64,000 nucleotides of DNA. Origin: JAKFWF01 sp031429105 (GTDB lineage Bacteria; Pseudomonadota; Alphaproteobacteria; Rhizobiales; Hyphomicrobiaceae). The notes beneath the pieces are model-generated. The model was not told where the DNA came from. It did not search any database and saw nothing but the letters and a program-made list of their open reading frames with translations. The translations under genes and the position numbers were made by a program. How positions within the stretch are numbered: position 1 is the first letter of the stretch; each line of letters begins with the position of its first letter. Positions 7,889 through 16,037 of this stretch are shown piece by piece. The stretch covers positions 1-64,000 of the forward strand of contig JANOYV010000144.1 of assembly GCA_031429105.1 (NCBI GenBank), read 5' to 3'.

Positions 7889-9316
7889 GTGCGTCGCCCC
7901 GCCAACGGCACAGGCAAGTGGCGACGAGCTAACCGACCTGCACGCGCAGGGCTGTCGCGAACCCGCGCCAAGGCACAGGGCGGCTCTCTCTCGGAGTTCG
8001 GGTTGACCCATGACGCCGCACATAGCCAGTTGGTGATCGCCACGCAGGACGGCGAGCCTTTGCAGTTGAGCGGCAGCGCCCGGCGGCGCCATCTCCACAT
8101 CGTCGGCCAGACCGGCACCGGCAAGACCACTCTGATCAAGCACCTCATCGCCCAGGACCTGGCCGCCGGCCGGGGCGTCGGCTTGATTGATCCGTTGGGC
8201 CATCTGGCGGAAGCAGTGCTTTCACTAGTGCCGCCGCATCGAACGCACGAAGTGATCTATCTCAACCCTGCCGATCTAGGGCGACCGATCGGCTTCAACG
8301 TGCTTGAGCGTTCGCACGTCGATCGACATGCTGTGATCGCCGACGATATCGTGTCCGCATTCATTCATATCTGGGGAGCAACCGCCGTTGGTGATCGTTC
8401 GCAACAAGTGCTGCGCAATGCCATTCGCGCGCTGTTGTCGGTGGGATCGGCGACGCTGCTCGGTATCCCCCGCCTGCTCACCGACGATGGCTATCGGGCG
8501 CGGGTGGTGCGGGCCATTCGAGACCCGGTCGTGCTCACTTACTGGACACGTCAGTTTGACAGTTATGATGAGAAACGCCGGGTGGAAATCATTGGGCCGA
8601 TCTTGAACAAGCTCGACGCATTGCTGTCAGCGCCGGAACTTCGCAACATCATTGGGCAACCCAAAAGCACGATCGACCTGCGGCGCAGCATGGACGAGGG
8701 TCGCATTCTCATCGTCAATCTATCGAAGGGACGGCTCGGAGAGCAGAATGCCCACATGCTGGGGGCGCTGATCGTGACCAAGCTGGGCCAGGCCGCGTTC
8801 GCGCGCGAGGATGTGCCGCAAGCGATGCGCCCGCCGTTCTATTTATACACCGACGAGTTTCAGGACTATGCCAGCGTCGGCTTCAAACGCATCCTGTCAC
8901 AGGCCCGAAACTACGGGCTCAGTCTGACGCTTGCGCATCAATATCTGGACCAGCTTACCGATGGACTGCGCGAGGCCGTACTCGGCAATGCCGCTTCGAC
9001 CATTGCGCTCAGAGTAGGCGCGGCCGATGCCCCGATCCTCGCCGACCACCTCGGCATCGATCCGTTGGTCGAATATCGCGGCACCGGTGCGCATGAGACG
9101 ACAGCAGAGAAATTATTGACGACGCTACCCAACTATCAGGCATATGCTCGACTACTGATTGATGATGCGCCAACCGAGGCGATGCGCCTTGCGATGTTCG
9201 CCGATCCACTTGCGCGAAATTCGCACCCGCAGCGTGTGATTTCATACAGCCGGCTGAGGTTCGGCAGTCACCGGCCGTTGACTGAAGACAAAATCGCGCG
9301 GTTTCTTCGTGCCTGA
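7889..9316 (+). CDS. TraG/VirD4-HerA superfamily DNA-transfer ATPase
   Basis: 475 residues from GTG 7889, the only start near the 5' end of the open frame. Walker A is GQTGTGKT at residues 73-80, Walker B is FYLYTDEF at about 317-324, and the conserved LTLAHQYLDQL follows. RILIVNLSKGRLGE and LLSAPELRNIIGQ are typical of the conjugative type IV coupling-protein branch. It lacks an N-terminal transmembrane anchor, so it likely acts in the cytosol with the membrane proteins encoded next. It is one of two such ATPases in the element. Expected role: pumping DNA during mobilisation; no relaxase of a known MOB class is recognisable nearby. Confidence 0.85.
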   Translation: MRRPANGTGKWRRANRPARAGLSRTRAKAQGGSLSEFGLTHDAAHSQLVIATQDGEPLQLSGSARRRHLHIVGQTGTGKTTLIKHLIAQDLAAGRGVGLIDPLGHLAEAVLSLVPPHRTHEVIYLNPADLGRPIGFNVLERSHVDRHAVIADDIVSAFIHIWGATAVGDRSQQVLRNAIRALLSVGSATLLGIPRLLTDDGYRARVVRAIRDPVVLTYWTRQFDSYDEKRRVEIIGPILNKLDALLSAPELRNIIGQPKSTIDLRRSMDEGRILIVNLSKGRLGEQNAHMLGALIVTKLGQAAFAREDVPQAMRPPFYLYTDEFQDYASVGFKRILSQARNYGLSLTLAHQYLDQLTDGLREAVLGNAASTIALRVGAADAPILADHLGIDPLVEYRGTGAHETTAEKLLTTLPNYQAYARLLIDDAPTEAMRLAMFADPLARNSHPQRVISYSRLRFGSHRPLTEDKIARFLRA

Positions 9317-9358
9317 ACACCTGCTACAACATCACTTTCGAGCCAGGCAATTTGCATC

Positions 9359-9736
9359 ATGTATGAGATCGCCCTCATCGGCTTCATTGGGCTGCTTGCG
9401 GGCCTCTTTGTTTTATTCTTCACCCAATTCCTTGATCGGGCCGACCACTTCGCTCGTCAGGCGCAGACCTTGTCCCAACCGGAAAGCCTTTGGGATCGAG
9501 CGGCGTGGCGCCTCGGCAAATCATCACAAAGCGTATTTGAGAGGTCTCAGAGCCCCCGCTGGCGACTCTCGGCCTGCAACCACACAAAGCTCGCCGCCGC
9601 TCAAAAGCCCAAGCCAACCAATCTCCGCCCAAGAGGAAGCAATGTTTCAAATCAGCAGAGTATTGCTCGCCCTGTGCGCAGTGGTGGCGATTGTCATCAG
9701 CCTCGCCATCATTGCCGTCGCCTGCTTTCGTCTTGA
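9359..9736 (+). CDS. Possible small membrane protein overlapping the next gene
   Basis: The first 35 residues look genuine: MYEIALIGFIGLLAGLFVLF forms one membrane helix followed by a charged FLDRADHFARQ segment. The last third of the frame overlaps the 9642 gene in another frame and its composition there is unlike a protein. The start is 43 bases after the ATPase stop. Either a short real gene runs into its neighbour, or the true end has been lost by a frameshift. A decayed component of the transfer block is possible. Confidence 0.4.
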   Translation: MYEIALIGFIGLLAGLFVLFFTQFLDRADHFARQAQTLSQPESLWDRAAWRLGKSSQSVFERSQSPRWRLSACNHTKLAAAQKPKPTNLRPRGSNVSNQQSIARPVRSGGDCHQPRHHCRRLLSS

Positions 9737-10832
9737 CCAGAATGGCACCCGCCTGCTCATCGAGGGCATGCTCATTGCCCTGGTTACGCTGTGGGCAAGC
9801 GTGCCCCTTGCCACCTCGGGTGAGGGCCTTCTTTTCAAGATTGCTTACCACGCCACCCTGTTCTTCGCCGTGCTCTACTTTACAGCCGCCCAAACCATCA
9901 TCGCTTTCTGGATCACGCTGGTCGTGCTCACAGGTATCATCATTGTCGAACACTGGCGTCGCCTGGACACCGATCCAATCTATACCCGCATCGCGCAAAC
10001 CATCACCGTTCTCATGCTCACCGCGACCGTGCTCCGGCATTGCACACAGCTTTTTTTACCCACGCTTCAGGCCGCGCTGAACGACCAATACACTTGGCTG
10101 ATGAATGTCCTCCGGCTGCGCGAAGGTATCATCATCTTTCTCGGAGCCATCATTGTCTTCGCGACCGGCGTCAATACAATCCATCGCCTGCGCGGTCTCA
10201 CGTGGCGGGAATATCGCGCTCCCATTTCAACCAACCCCATGGTGGTGGCGCTGTTCGACCTTCGCTATTACGTCAGCAACGGCTGGCGTTTCTTCAGCCT
10301 CATATTCGTGACCATATTACGCGAAGCGATCGTCTACGTGGTCAACACTCTATTCAACCCGAATCTACTCAAAACCATTCTGTACAGCGCTGCGACCGCA
10401 GCGATCGGTACATTGCTCGTCGCCCAGGTGTTTTATGTTCGCCCCTACCTTCTCACCGTCTTGCGCAGCGCCGATCCGTTTTTCCTGCCGTCGCCCGATC
10501 TGCTCTACGCTTACACGATCACCGCCACGGCGCTCACTCTCACCATCACGGCACTCGTGCTCCTCACTTGGATAGCCCTGCCTCGCGCTGCCACCCGTAT
10601 CGAACGCCAGCCGGCCTGGCAGCGCTTCACAATCACAACCGCCGCTGCCGGCGTCTGCATTTGGCTTTCCACTACTGTCGCATGGATTACCAATTCCTTG
10701 TTTCACCTAGACGGGAAGCAGTTCCTAACACCCGGCTATTTTTCAGCCATCGTTGTCCCGTTCGCCCTGTGGGCCGGCATCCAAGCTGCTCGGTCTGGTC
10801 TGCTCTGGAACACCACGAGCGACGACAAATAA
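9642..10832 (+). CDS. Polytopic inner-membrane protein of the mobilisation block
   Basis: About 396 residues from ATG 9642, preceded by AAGAGGAAG at good distance; longer upstream frames have no protein-like composition. It has eight or more hydrophobic helices (VLLALCAVVAIVISLAIIAV, IAFWITLVVLTGIIIVEHW, GIIIFLGAIIVFATGV, ILYSAATAAIGTLLVAQVFY, TALTLTITALVLLTWIAL). No catalytic motif is seen. It lies between two DNA-pump ATPases on the same strand, so the simplest guess is a membrane channel or docking component, comparable in position to VirB6/TrbL-like proteins, but no sequence similarity is evident. Confidence 0.7.
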   Translation: MFQISRVLLALCAVVAIVISLAIIAVACFRLDQNGTRLLIEGMLIALVTLWASVPLATSGEGLLFKIAYHATLFFAVLYFTAAQTIIAFWITLVVLTGIIIVEHWRRLDTDPIYTRIAQTITVLMLTATVLRHCTQLFLPTLQAALNDQYTWLMNVLRLREGIIIFLGAIIVFATGVNTIHRLRGLTWREYRAPISTNPMVVALFDLRYYVSNGWRFFSLIFVTILREAIVYVVNTLFNPNLLKTILYSAATAAIGTLLVAQVFYVRPYLLTVLRSADPFFLPSPDLLYAYTITATALTLTITALVLLTWIALPRAATRIERQPAWQRFTITTAAAGVCIWLSTTVAWITNSLFHLDGKQFLTPGYFSAIVVPFALWAGIQAARSGLLWNTTSDDK

Positions 10833-10840
10833 GCAGCACA

Positions 10841-11104
10841 ATGATAATATCCCTGGGGTTACTCGATCGCGTCGACATGTCAATCCAATCAAGGTTTGGC
10901 AGGTGCGCGCGATGGAGCGGTTGGATGCTGAAGCCACGGTTCATTTTTGAACTCAAACACTACAGCGGAATGTTCTTTCAAGATCTCGCTTGGCTACCGG
11001 TCGAGGTCTGTCGGGCGACCAGTGCCATGGTCACTTTTGCGCTGATGGTCCTCATCTATCGTCTGCACAAGCTCATGGTCCGGCGCCGACAGACAATTCG
11101 CTAG
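10841..11104 (+). CDS. Small single-pass membrane protein
   Basis: 87 residues from ATG 10841, eight bases after the previous stop; internal ATGs at 10876 and 10925 are alternatives. Near the end is a hydrophobic helix (VTFALMVLIYRLHKLMV) followed by a basic tail (RRRQ), predicting a positive cytosolic C-terminus. It belongs to the run of same-strand genes between the two ATPases. No family is recognised. The last 55 residues look more protein-like than the first 30. Confidence 0.45.
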   Translation: MIISLGLLDRVDMSIQSRFGRCARWSGWMLKPRFIFELKHYSGMFFQDLAWLPVEVCRATSAMVTFALMVLIYRLHKLMVRRRQTIR

Positions 11105-11180
11105 TCTTCTGGTCAACGGCTCCCCCTGGGAGCCGTTTGCACGCTCTCGACGAGCACGATCCGCTGAGTTAGATTTCACC

Positions 11181-11678
11181 ATGCACCTCTTGCTAAGCAG
11201 AGCCCAACGCGACGACGGCTGGATCTGGAACTCAATGACGTTCCTGCTCGACGTGCGGCTTGAACTCACCGCCGAAGAGAACGAATTGTTCGAGCGCTAC
11301 GACCTGCACTCAGTCGTTGTCTACGACAGCGACGCGCGCATCCAGCATGCTCATTCTGCAGTAGAGCACATTGAAAAATTAGAAAAGCCGGTCGAATGGC
11401 GAACCGGAGAAAAGCCAATCGAAGACCTGGTCGGAATTCTGGGCGATCTGAGCAGCATGCTCTGGAATACGACGGCCGGGGTCACGCACGGCGTCATATC
11501 CATGATGTCGCTGCAGATTACGCTGGGATCGCTCGTTGCCGGCCAGCACTTCGAGAGCCAGGATTTGAACGAAATCCTTACCGTTGCCGAAAATATCAGC
11601 GCAGCAACAAAATATCTCGCCGACTACCTGGAGGTCGCCATCACGTTTGACGGTAGGGAGCAACTAGATGAGTACTAG
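11181..11678 (+). CDS. Hypothetical protein coupled to the second ATPase
   Basis: 165 residues, cytosolic, with a beta-rich start (TFLLDVRLELTAEENELFERY) and helical C-terminal half (EILTVAENISAATKYLADYL). Its stop overlaps the start of the following ATPase gene by 11 bases, which implies translational coupling and a shared function. A hydrophobic stretch (VTHGVISMMSLQITLGSLVAG) in the middle could be a buried helix or a weak membrane segment. I do not recognise a family. A specificity or adaptor subunit of the DNA pump is a reasonable guess only. Confidence 0.6.
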   Translation: MHLLLSRAQRDDGWIWNSMTFLLDVRLELTAEENELFERYDLHSVVVYDSDARIQHAHSAVEHIEKLEKPVEWRTGEKPIEDLVGILGDLSSMLWNTTAGVTHGVISMMSLQITLGSLVAGQHFESQDLNEILTVAENISAATKYLADYLEVAITFDGREQLDEY

Positions 11679-13710
11679 GCCACCACGCAAGCCGGGTGTC
11701 TTTGCCGGCGGTCTTCTTCGGCGCCTCACCGACGAGCGTGCGCTCGACTTGAAGGCGACCGTTGCGCTCTATCGCGACGTGCTGAAGAAACACCAGGCGT
11801 CGTGCTACTCCCGTCCTGATGCGTTTGATTTCATCGTGCGGGAGATATGCGCGCGGATCGAACCACCGCCACCGGCGGCGTTGCTCCGGGCGTTCGCGCG
11901 CGCGACCGCCGAGCTATTGAAACACGAGACGGTCATTTTCGAGTTTCCGGCGACCGATCCCGCCGCGTCGGTGCTGTCGCTGCATGATCAAGTCGAGTTG
12001 CGCCGGTTCCTGCGTGCGAAAGAGCATTTTCTCGCGCGTGACGACGACGTGATCAACATGATGGCGGCCGCACTCATCGATGTCCTGAGCCGGATCAGCG
12101 TCGAGCTGCCGCCGCTCGGTGGAGACACGGCGTTATCCGTACCACTTCAGGCCATGTTGACCGACCCGGCCGCGCTGATTGATGAACTGATCGGGACGTT
12201 CGCGCGCGATGAACATCGTGATGTGGGATTGTTCATTGCCCTTCAGGACCAGCTCTACCGCAACGTCTGCGTCGTATCACGTGTCAATCCGGAAGTTGAG
12301 ACCACGAAGCCGCTGGTTTTTGCATCGGAAGCGGATCTGCCGAAAGAGGAATTGCCGGCAGCCTACTTGCAAGGCACGCCACTTCTTGAACTGCTGACCA
12401 CGCCGATCCCATTCGCCATCCCCCGCGCCACCTTCGCAGAACATGGTGCGATATTTGCGCCGGCCGGACACGGCAAAACACAGATGTTGCAGAGTATCGT
12501 CTTGTCGTTTCTCAACGAGCGAGACCCACCGCCGATGTTCATCATCGACAGCATGGGCGCGATGCTTGAACGGATTGCGCGACTGGAAGTTTTTAACACG
12601 ACGCTGAAAGATCGCATTCTGATCCTTGATCCCAAGGACGGTCCGGCGCTGAATTTCTTCAAACTGATAGGCGGTTCCGAGGCCCAGCAGACCGAACTGT
12701 TTTTCTATTTGTTCAAAGCGATCGAACAAGCCCTGACCCCACGTCAAGCGACGATGGTGTCGTATCTGGTCGAGCTGATGCAGGTCATCGACGGCGCCAA
12801 TCTGCACACGTTGCGCGAAGTCTGCGAAACCAAACAACTGCAATACACCGATGCGTTGGCGCGCCTGCCGCAAATCAGTCAGGACTTTTTCCGCCATCAG
12901 TTCATGGGACAAGATGCGCTGATCAAGGCCACCAAGGCTCAGATCGCAGCCAGGCTCTACACCGTTGGCAGGAGCGCCGTATTCAACGCGATGTTCTCCG
13001 CAAATGAAAACAACTTCGATGCCTTCGACTGCATCGCCAGCAAGAAAATCGTCTTGGTGAGCACCGACCGGGTCGCGCTTGGCGATGCTGGTTCGGCAAT
13101 TTTCGGTCGGTTCATCCTCGCACAATGTCTCGCCGCCGCCCTCGCCCGTGCGTCGATCCCGGAACGCGAGCGGCATCTTGCGCTGATCGTCGTCGACGAA
13201 GCCAAGTCCTATCTCGACGATCAAGCTGAGAAAATCTTGAGCGACGCCCGCCAATTCGGGCTGGGAATGCTGCTGGCGACACAGGCCCCGCATCAGTTGC
13301 CCGAGAGTGTGCAGCGTGAGGTCGCCAACAACACCTCTATCAAATTATTGGGACCAGTGCCCTACGCGACGGCGAGCCAGTTCGCGCGCGACATGCACGC
13401 GACACCTGAATTCATTCAATCGATGAAGAGCCGGACGCATGCCGAATTCGCCTGCTACGTCCGCAATCTCACCCCGCGCGCAGTGAAGCTATCGATCCCG
13501 ATCGGGGCTCTTGAGGCAGCGCCCAAGATGGACGATGAAGCCTACAAGAGATTGCGGGAGCGCAACCGGCAAACCGTAACACAGAAGCCAACCAATGCTG
13601 CGCCGATGCGCAAGGCTGCAACAAACATCAGCGCGGCGCCCGCGGCCCCGCAATCATTGTCGCCGAAACCTACGCAGTGGGACAGCGACCACGGTGAAGT
13701 CGAAGGCTGA
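11668..13710 (+). CDS. HerA/TraG-like DNA-translocating ATPase
   Basis: 680 residues. An N-terminal all-helical domain of about 200 residues is followed by the ATPase core: Walker A APAGHGKT (about residues 266-273), Walker B ALIVVDEAKSYLDD (about 507-520), and a sensor segment LGMLLATQAPHQLPE. The C-terminal 60 residues are Pro/Ala-rich and probably disordered. The arrangement resembles TraG/TrwB/HerA-type hexameric pumps. All key ATPase residues are present, so it should be active. With the ATPase at 7889-9316 it makes two DNA pumps in one element, which is unusual without a full VirB set. A hairpin terminator follows about 190 bases downstream. Confidence 0.8.
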   Translation: MSTRPPRKPGVFAGGLLRRLTDERALDLKATVALYRDVLKKHQASCYSRPDAFDFIVREICARIEPPPPAALLRAFARATAELLKHETVIFEFPATDPAASVLSLHDQVELRRFLRAKEHFLARDDDVINMMAAALIDVLSRISVELPPLGGDTALSVPLQAMLTDPAALIDELIGTFARDEHRDVGLFIALQDQLYRNVCVVSRVNPEVETTKPLVFASEADLPKEELPAAYLQGTPLLELLTTPIPFAIPRATFAEHGAIFAPAGHGKTQMLQSIVLSFLNERDPPPMFIIDSMGAMLERIARLEVFNTTLKDRILILDPKDGPALNFFKLIGGSEAQQTELFFYLFKAIEQALTPRQATMVSYLVELMQVIDGANLHTLREVCETKQLQYTDALARLPQISQDFFRHQFMGQDALIKATKAQIAARLYTVGRSAVFNAMFSANENNFDAFDCIASKKIVLVSTDRVALGDAGSAIFGRFILAQCLAAALARASIPERERHLALIVVDEAKSYLDDQAEKILSDARQFGLGMLLATQAPHQLPESVQREVANNTSIKLLGPVPYATASQFARDMHATPEFIQSMKSRTHAEFACYVRNLTPRAVKLSIPIGALEAAPKMDDEAYKRLRERNRQTVTQKPTNAAPMRKAATNISAAPAAPQSLSPKPTQWDSDHGEVEG

Positions 13711-13713
13711 CGG

Positions 13714-13836
13714 CCGGCGCGCTTGACGTATCGGTTTATTGCGAAAATATTTCGCACGTCATCGCCGCCACATGGCGATGCGCTGCCGGTTTCTGTTGCC
13801 CATACTTGCGCACTGCGCTCGTTTTCCCAGTGTCGG
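13714..13836. repeat. 123-bp direct repeat, copy 1
   Basis: Aligns without gaps to 14691-14813 with eight mismatches (93% identity). It begins three bases after the ATPase stop. It carries TTGACG, a 17-base spacer and AATATT (a promoter-like pair), the palindrome GCGAAA-ata-TTTCGC, and CGCCA-ca-TGGCG. A reverse-strand frame stays open in both copies but changes in it are mostly non-silent, so coding is doubtful. The pair brackets the toxin-antitoxin genes. Confidence 0.8.
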
Positions 13837-13900
13837 TAACCGGCGGCAACGTCGGCTATTTTTTGATGTAGTGTTAACATTCACGGCGTTGTTCTCAACC

Positions 13901-13934
13901 TCGGCTCCGCTTCATGGCGGAGCCGACTTTTTTT
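13901..13934 (+). terminator. Strong intrinsic terminator after the ATPase operon
   Basis: TCGGCTCCGC (13901-13910), loop TTCATG, GCGGAGCCGA (13917-13926), then C and seven T. The ten-base stem is perfect. It should end transcription from the mobilisation block and insulate the toxin-antitoxin pair that starts at 13963. Confidence 0.85.
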
Positions 13935-13950
13935 CTGCACCACTTCGTAG

Positions 13951-13956
13951 TATCAT
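13951..13956 (+). promoter_or_regulatory. -10-like TATCAT six bases before the antitoxin start
   Basis: TATCAT is followed by six bases and then ATG 13963, with no ribosome site between. The promoter lies right after the terminator, so the antitoxin message would be leaderless. Confidence 0.45.
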
Positions 13957-13962
13957 TGCGTC

Positions 13963-14226
13963 ATGACCCGAACCGAAGCCATCGCAATCATCGAGAAGGC
14001 GCTGCCAGTTGCCGACGAGGCGACGCTGGCCGCTGCCGCCGAACTGCTGCAGTCAGCGCAGGCCGAGCCGAGCGTCTTGTCACGCGCATTGACGTCGCGC
14101 GAGCTTGAGCTGATCGAACAGTCAAAAGCGGACTTCGCCGCTGGCCGCACACTGACCTCGGTCGAAGCACGAGCCTCGATCGATGACGCCCTGGCCGCAC
14201 TGGGGGTTCCAAAGTCGGCTGCATGA
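13963..14226 (+). CDS. Antitoxin of a RelB/ParD-like type II toxin-antitoxin pair
   Basis: 87 residues, acidic and helical (TRTEAIAIIEKALPVADEAT, ELELIEQSKADFAAGRTLTS). The second half, with a D-F-A-x-G-R-T-x-[ST] segment, is typical of addiction-module antidotes that wrap around a RelE/ParE toxin. ATGA overlap at 14223-14226 couples it to the toxin gene. The pair is enclosed by two nearly identical 123-bp repeats and is preceded by a terminator, so it looks like an independent cassette that stabilises the element. Confidence 0.75.
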   Translation: MTRTEAIAIIEKALPVADEATLAAAAELLQSAQAEPSVLSRALTSRELELIEQSKADFAAGRTLTSVEARASIDDALAALGVPKSAA

Positions 14227-14540
14227 GGACCGTCCGCTACTCAGTGACGGCGCGCGATCAGCTGCGCGAACTCCTCGCTGCCGGCCTGCCACGGTTCGGA
14301 CCTAGGGTGGTCGCCGAGAAGCGCGACCTCGTCTACGACACGATCGACAATTTCCTCGCACGGTTCCCGGCGACAAAGAAGCCGCACGCGACACTCGGAC
14401 TGGTGATCTATCCGATCACCGACACGCCGTTTCTGGTGCTCTACGATTACGACAATGCTGAGCTGCGCGTGCTCTTCGTACTGCTGAAAGGGGCCGGCAC
14501 GCGCCTCGACGATCTGGACCCAGCATCGGCGGAATGGTGA
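14223..14540 (+). CDS. RelE/ParE-family toxin
   Basis: 105 residues. YSVTARDQLRELLAAGLPRF at the start, KRDLVYDTIDNFLARFP in the middle and FLVLYDYDNAELRVLFVLLKG near the end match the RelE/ParE fold (the common end pattern is y.i.Y....d.v.vl.v.h...d). RelE members cut mRNA on the ribosome and ParE members poison gyrase; the sequence alone does not decide between them. The gene overlaps the antitoxin by four bases. Length is normal for the family, and no truncation is seen. Confidence 0.8.
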   Translation: MRTVRYSVTARDQLRELLAAGLPRFGPRVVAEKRDLVYDTIDNFLARFPATKKPHATLGLVIYPITDTPFLVLYDYDNAELRVLFVLLKGAGTRLDDLDPASAEW

Positions 14541-14549
14541 CATGAATGA

Positions 14550-14687
14550 TCACGCCGGTTCATTCGGCCATTGCTCGCGATAAGGCTTGAGCCACGATCG
14601 CAACGCGCGCTCGATGATTTCTGATTTCATCAGCCCGATCTCCCACATCGCCTGCGTTACGTCCGACAGCACCGCTTCCGGATATGA
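14550..14687 (-). pseudogene. Remnant of a small gene next to repeat copy 2
   Basis: The reverse strand reads SYPEAVLSDVTQAMWEIGLM and then KSEIIERALRSWLKPYREQW to a TGA at 14550-14552. The composition is protein-like but no start codon exists; upstream the frame runs into the 123-bp repeat and soon hits a stop. It is probably the 3' part of a gene whose 5' part was replaced when the repeat or cassette arrived. Its family is unknown. Confidence 0.35.
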
Positions 14688-14690
14688 CGC

Positions 14691-14813
14691 CCGGCGCGGT
14701 TGACGTATCGGTTCATTGCAAAAATATTTCGCACGTCATCGTCGCCACATGGCGCTGCGCTGCCGGTTTCTGTGGCGCATACTTGCGCACTGCGCTCGTT
14801 TTTCCAGTGTCGG
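14691..14813. repeat. 123-bp direct repeat, copy 2
   Basis: Same direction as 13714-13836, eight mismatches, no gaps. It ends eight bases before a TATAAT that serves the replication-relaxation gene. Here one arm of the GCGAAA/TTTCGC palindrome is altered. It abuts the gene remnant at 14550-14687. Confidence 0.8.
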
Positions 14814-14820
14814 GAGCGGG

Positions 14821-14826
14821 TATAAT
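14821..14826 (+). promoter_or_regulatory. Consensus -10 TATAAT six bases before a start codon
   Basis: TATAAT followed by TGATGC and ATG 14833. The only purine-rich word (GGGAGCGGG) lies upstream of the -10 box and would not be in the transcript. The message is probably leaderless. Confidence 0.5.
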
Positions 14827-14832
14827 TGATGC

Positions 14833-15783
14833 ATGCCAACGACAACGCAGCCAGCAACTGCCGTCCGCAACCGTCGCTTCGAGCGTGCCGACGAAGCGCC
14901 CGCATTTCAGCTCACTGAGCGCGATGCAGAAATTATTCTGGCGATCTGGCGCAACCGATTTTTGAATTCGCGCCAGATCCAGGCACTGGTGTCGGGAAGC
15001 TCGGACAAGATTCTGCGCCGGCTGAACGGACTTTTTCACGCCGGCTACATTGATCGACCACGGGCTCAGATCGACTACTATTCCACTGTCGGCAGTGCGC
15101 CGATGGTCTATGCGATTTCAGATCGTGGTGCCCGCTTGCTCAATGAGCGTTATGGTGCGGCATTGCCCGACGCCGACTGGCAACACAAGAACCGCTCCGT
15201 CGGCCGCCCATTTATCGAACACACCATTGCCATTGCCGAAACACACAGCGCGCTCACCGTCGGTTGCCGTGCACGCCCGGAAATCGAACTGATCGATGCC
15301 AAGACACTAATCGCGGCTTTCCCGAAGCCGCCGCTGTTGCCTGATCGCGCCTTCATCTGGAAGACCGAAGTGCGCCGCAACGATGTGATCGAACCCGTGT
15401 CGGTCAATCCCGACTACGTGTTTGCACTTCGGTCGCCGACCATCTCGCGTCGCTGCTATCTGGTCGAATGCGATCGTGGCTCGATGCCAGTCGAGCGCGC
15501 GACCTTCAAGCGAACGTCGATCGTTCGCAAGTTCGCCGGTTACATCGAGGGTTACAACGCCAAGCTGCACGAGCGGCAATTCGGCTGGAAAGCCTTCCGG
15601 ATTTTGTTCATCACCAATACGCCCGAGCGCGCAGAGCACATGCGGGCGGCACTGTGCAACCTGACGCGCGCCACCAACGTCCGGCAGTTGTTTTATTTCA
15701 CCGACGCTAACGCGCTCGCAGCCAGCGATGTTCTTGCGCACGGGTGGATCGATGGCAATGGTCAGACGCAAACGCTGATATAA
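14833..15783 (+). CDS. Replication-relaxation family protein (winged helix plus nuclease-like half)
   Basis: 316 residues. Residues 25-100 form a winged helix (LTERDAEIILAIWRNRFLNS, QIQALVSGSSDKILRRLNGL, MVYAISDRGARLL) that recurs in the replication-relaxation family of plasmid and phage accessory proteins. The C-terminal half (VNPDYVFALRS, YLVECDRGSMPVER, KFAGYIEGY) has a D...E.D pattern like PD-(D/E)XK or VSR-type nucleases. Members are linked to plasmid mobilisation in Gram-positive elements, so it is the best candidate for an origin-processing factor here. Activity is not proven. Confidence 0.7.
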   Translation: MPTTTQPATAVRNRRFERADEAPAFQLTERDAEIILAIWRNRFLNSRQIQALVSGSSDKILRRLNGLFHAGYIDRPRAQIDYYSTVGSAPMVYAISDRGARLLNERYGAALPDADWQHKNRSVGRPFIEHTIAIAETHSALTVGCRARPEIELIDAKTLIAAFPKPPLLPDRAFIWKTEVRRNDVIEPVSVNPDYVFALRSPTISRRCYLVECDRGSMPVERATFKRTSIVRKFAGYIEGYNAKLHERQFGWKAFRILFITNTPERAEHMRAALCNLTRATNVRQLFYFTDANALAASDVLAHGWIDGNGQTQTLI

Positions 15784-16037
15784 CCCGGATTGCAAGCTGA
15801 TCATCGCGCCCGCGACTCGATGCTGACGGCACCAAGTCCGAAAAGAGATGCCCTCGTTCACACGATTTTGAAGATCGATCCGTGGAACGTATAGTGGTGG
15901 AAGACGTTGTTATTTTGGTGGCAAGATTCCGGTGACATTTGGTTTTTTTTGAGAGTCTTTGATTTCTTGTAATCGCCAAGATCCCGCACCAATTCCGGTG
16001 CATATGATGTGTACCGGAAGAGGTGCAGGAGTGTCGC
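15784..16037. other. Intergenic stretch without a recognised gene
   Basis: 254 bases, AT-rich around 15880-15970, with a T-run at 15944-15951. Open frames on either strand lack start signals and protein-like composition. It may hold the promoter of the next gene. Confidence 0.4.

Noticed and set aside
10040..10832. Long frame overlapping the polytopic membrane protein gene
   Set aside because: It is a shadow of the 9642-10832 gene; only the part after 10841 looks genuine.
12277..13293. 338-residue reverse-strand frame opposite the second ATPase
   Set aside because: Antisense of a clear ATPase gene; no family features or start signals.
13739..13880. Possible small gene encoded by the 123-bp repeat on the minus strand
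   Set aside because: Most differences between copies change residues and no start or ribosome site is shared, so it does not look selected for coding.
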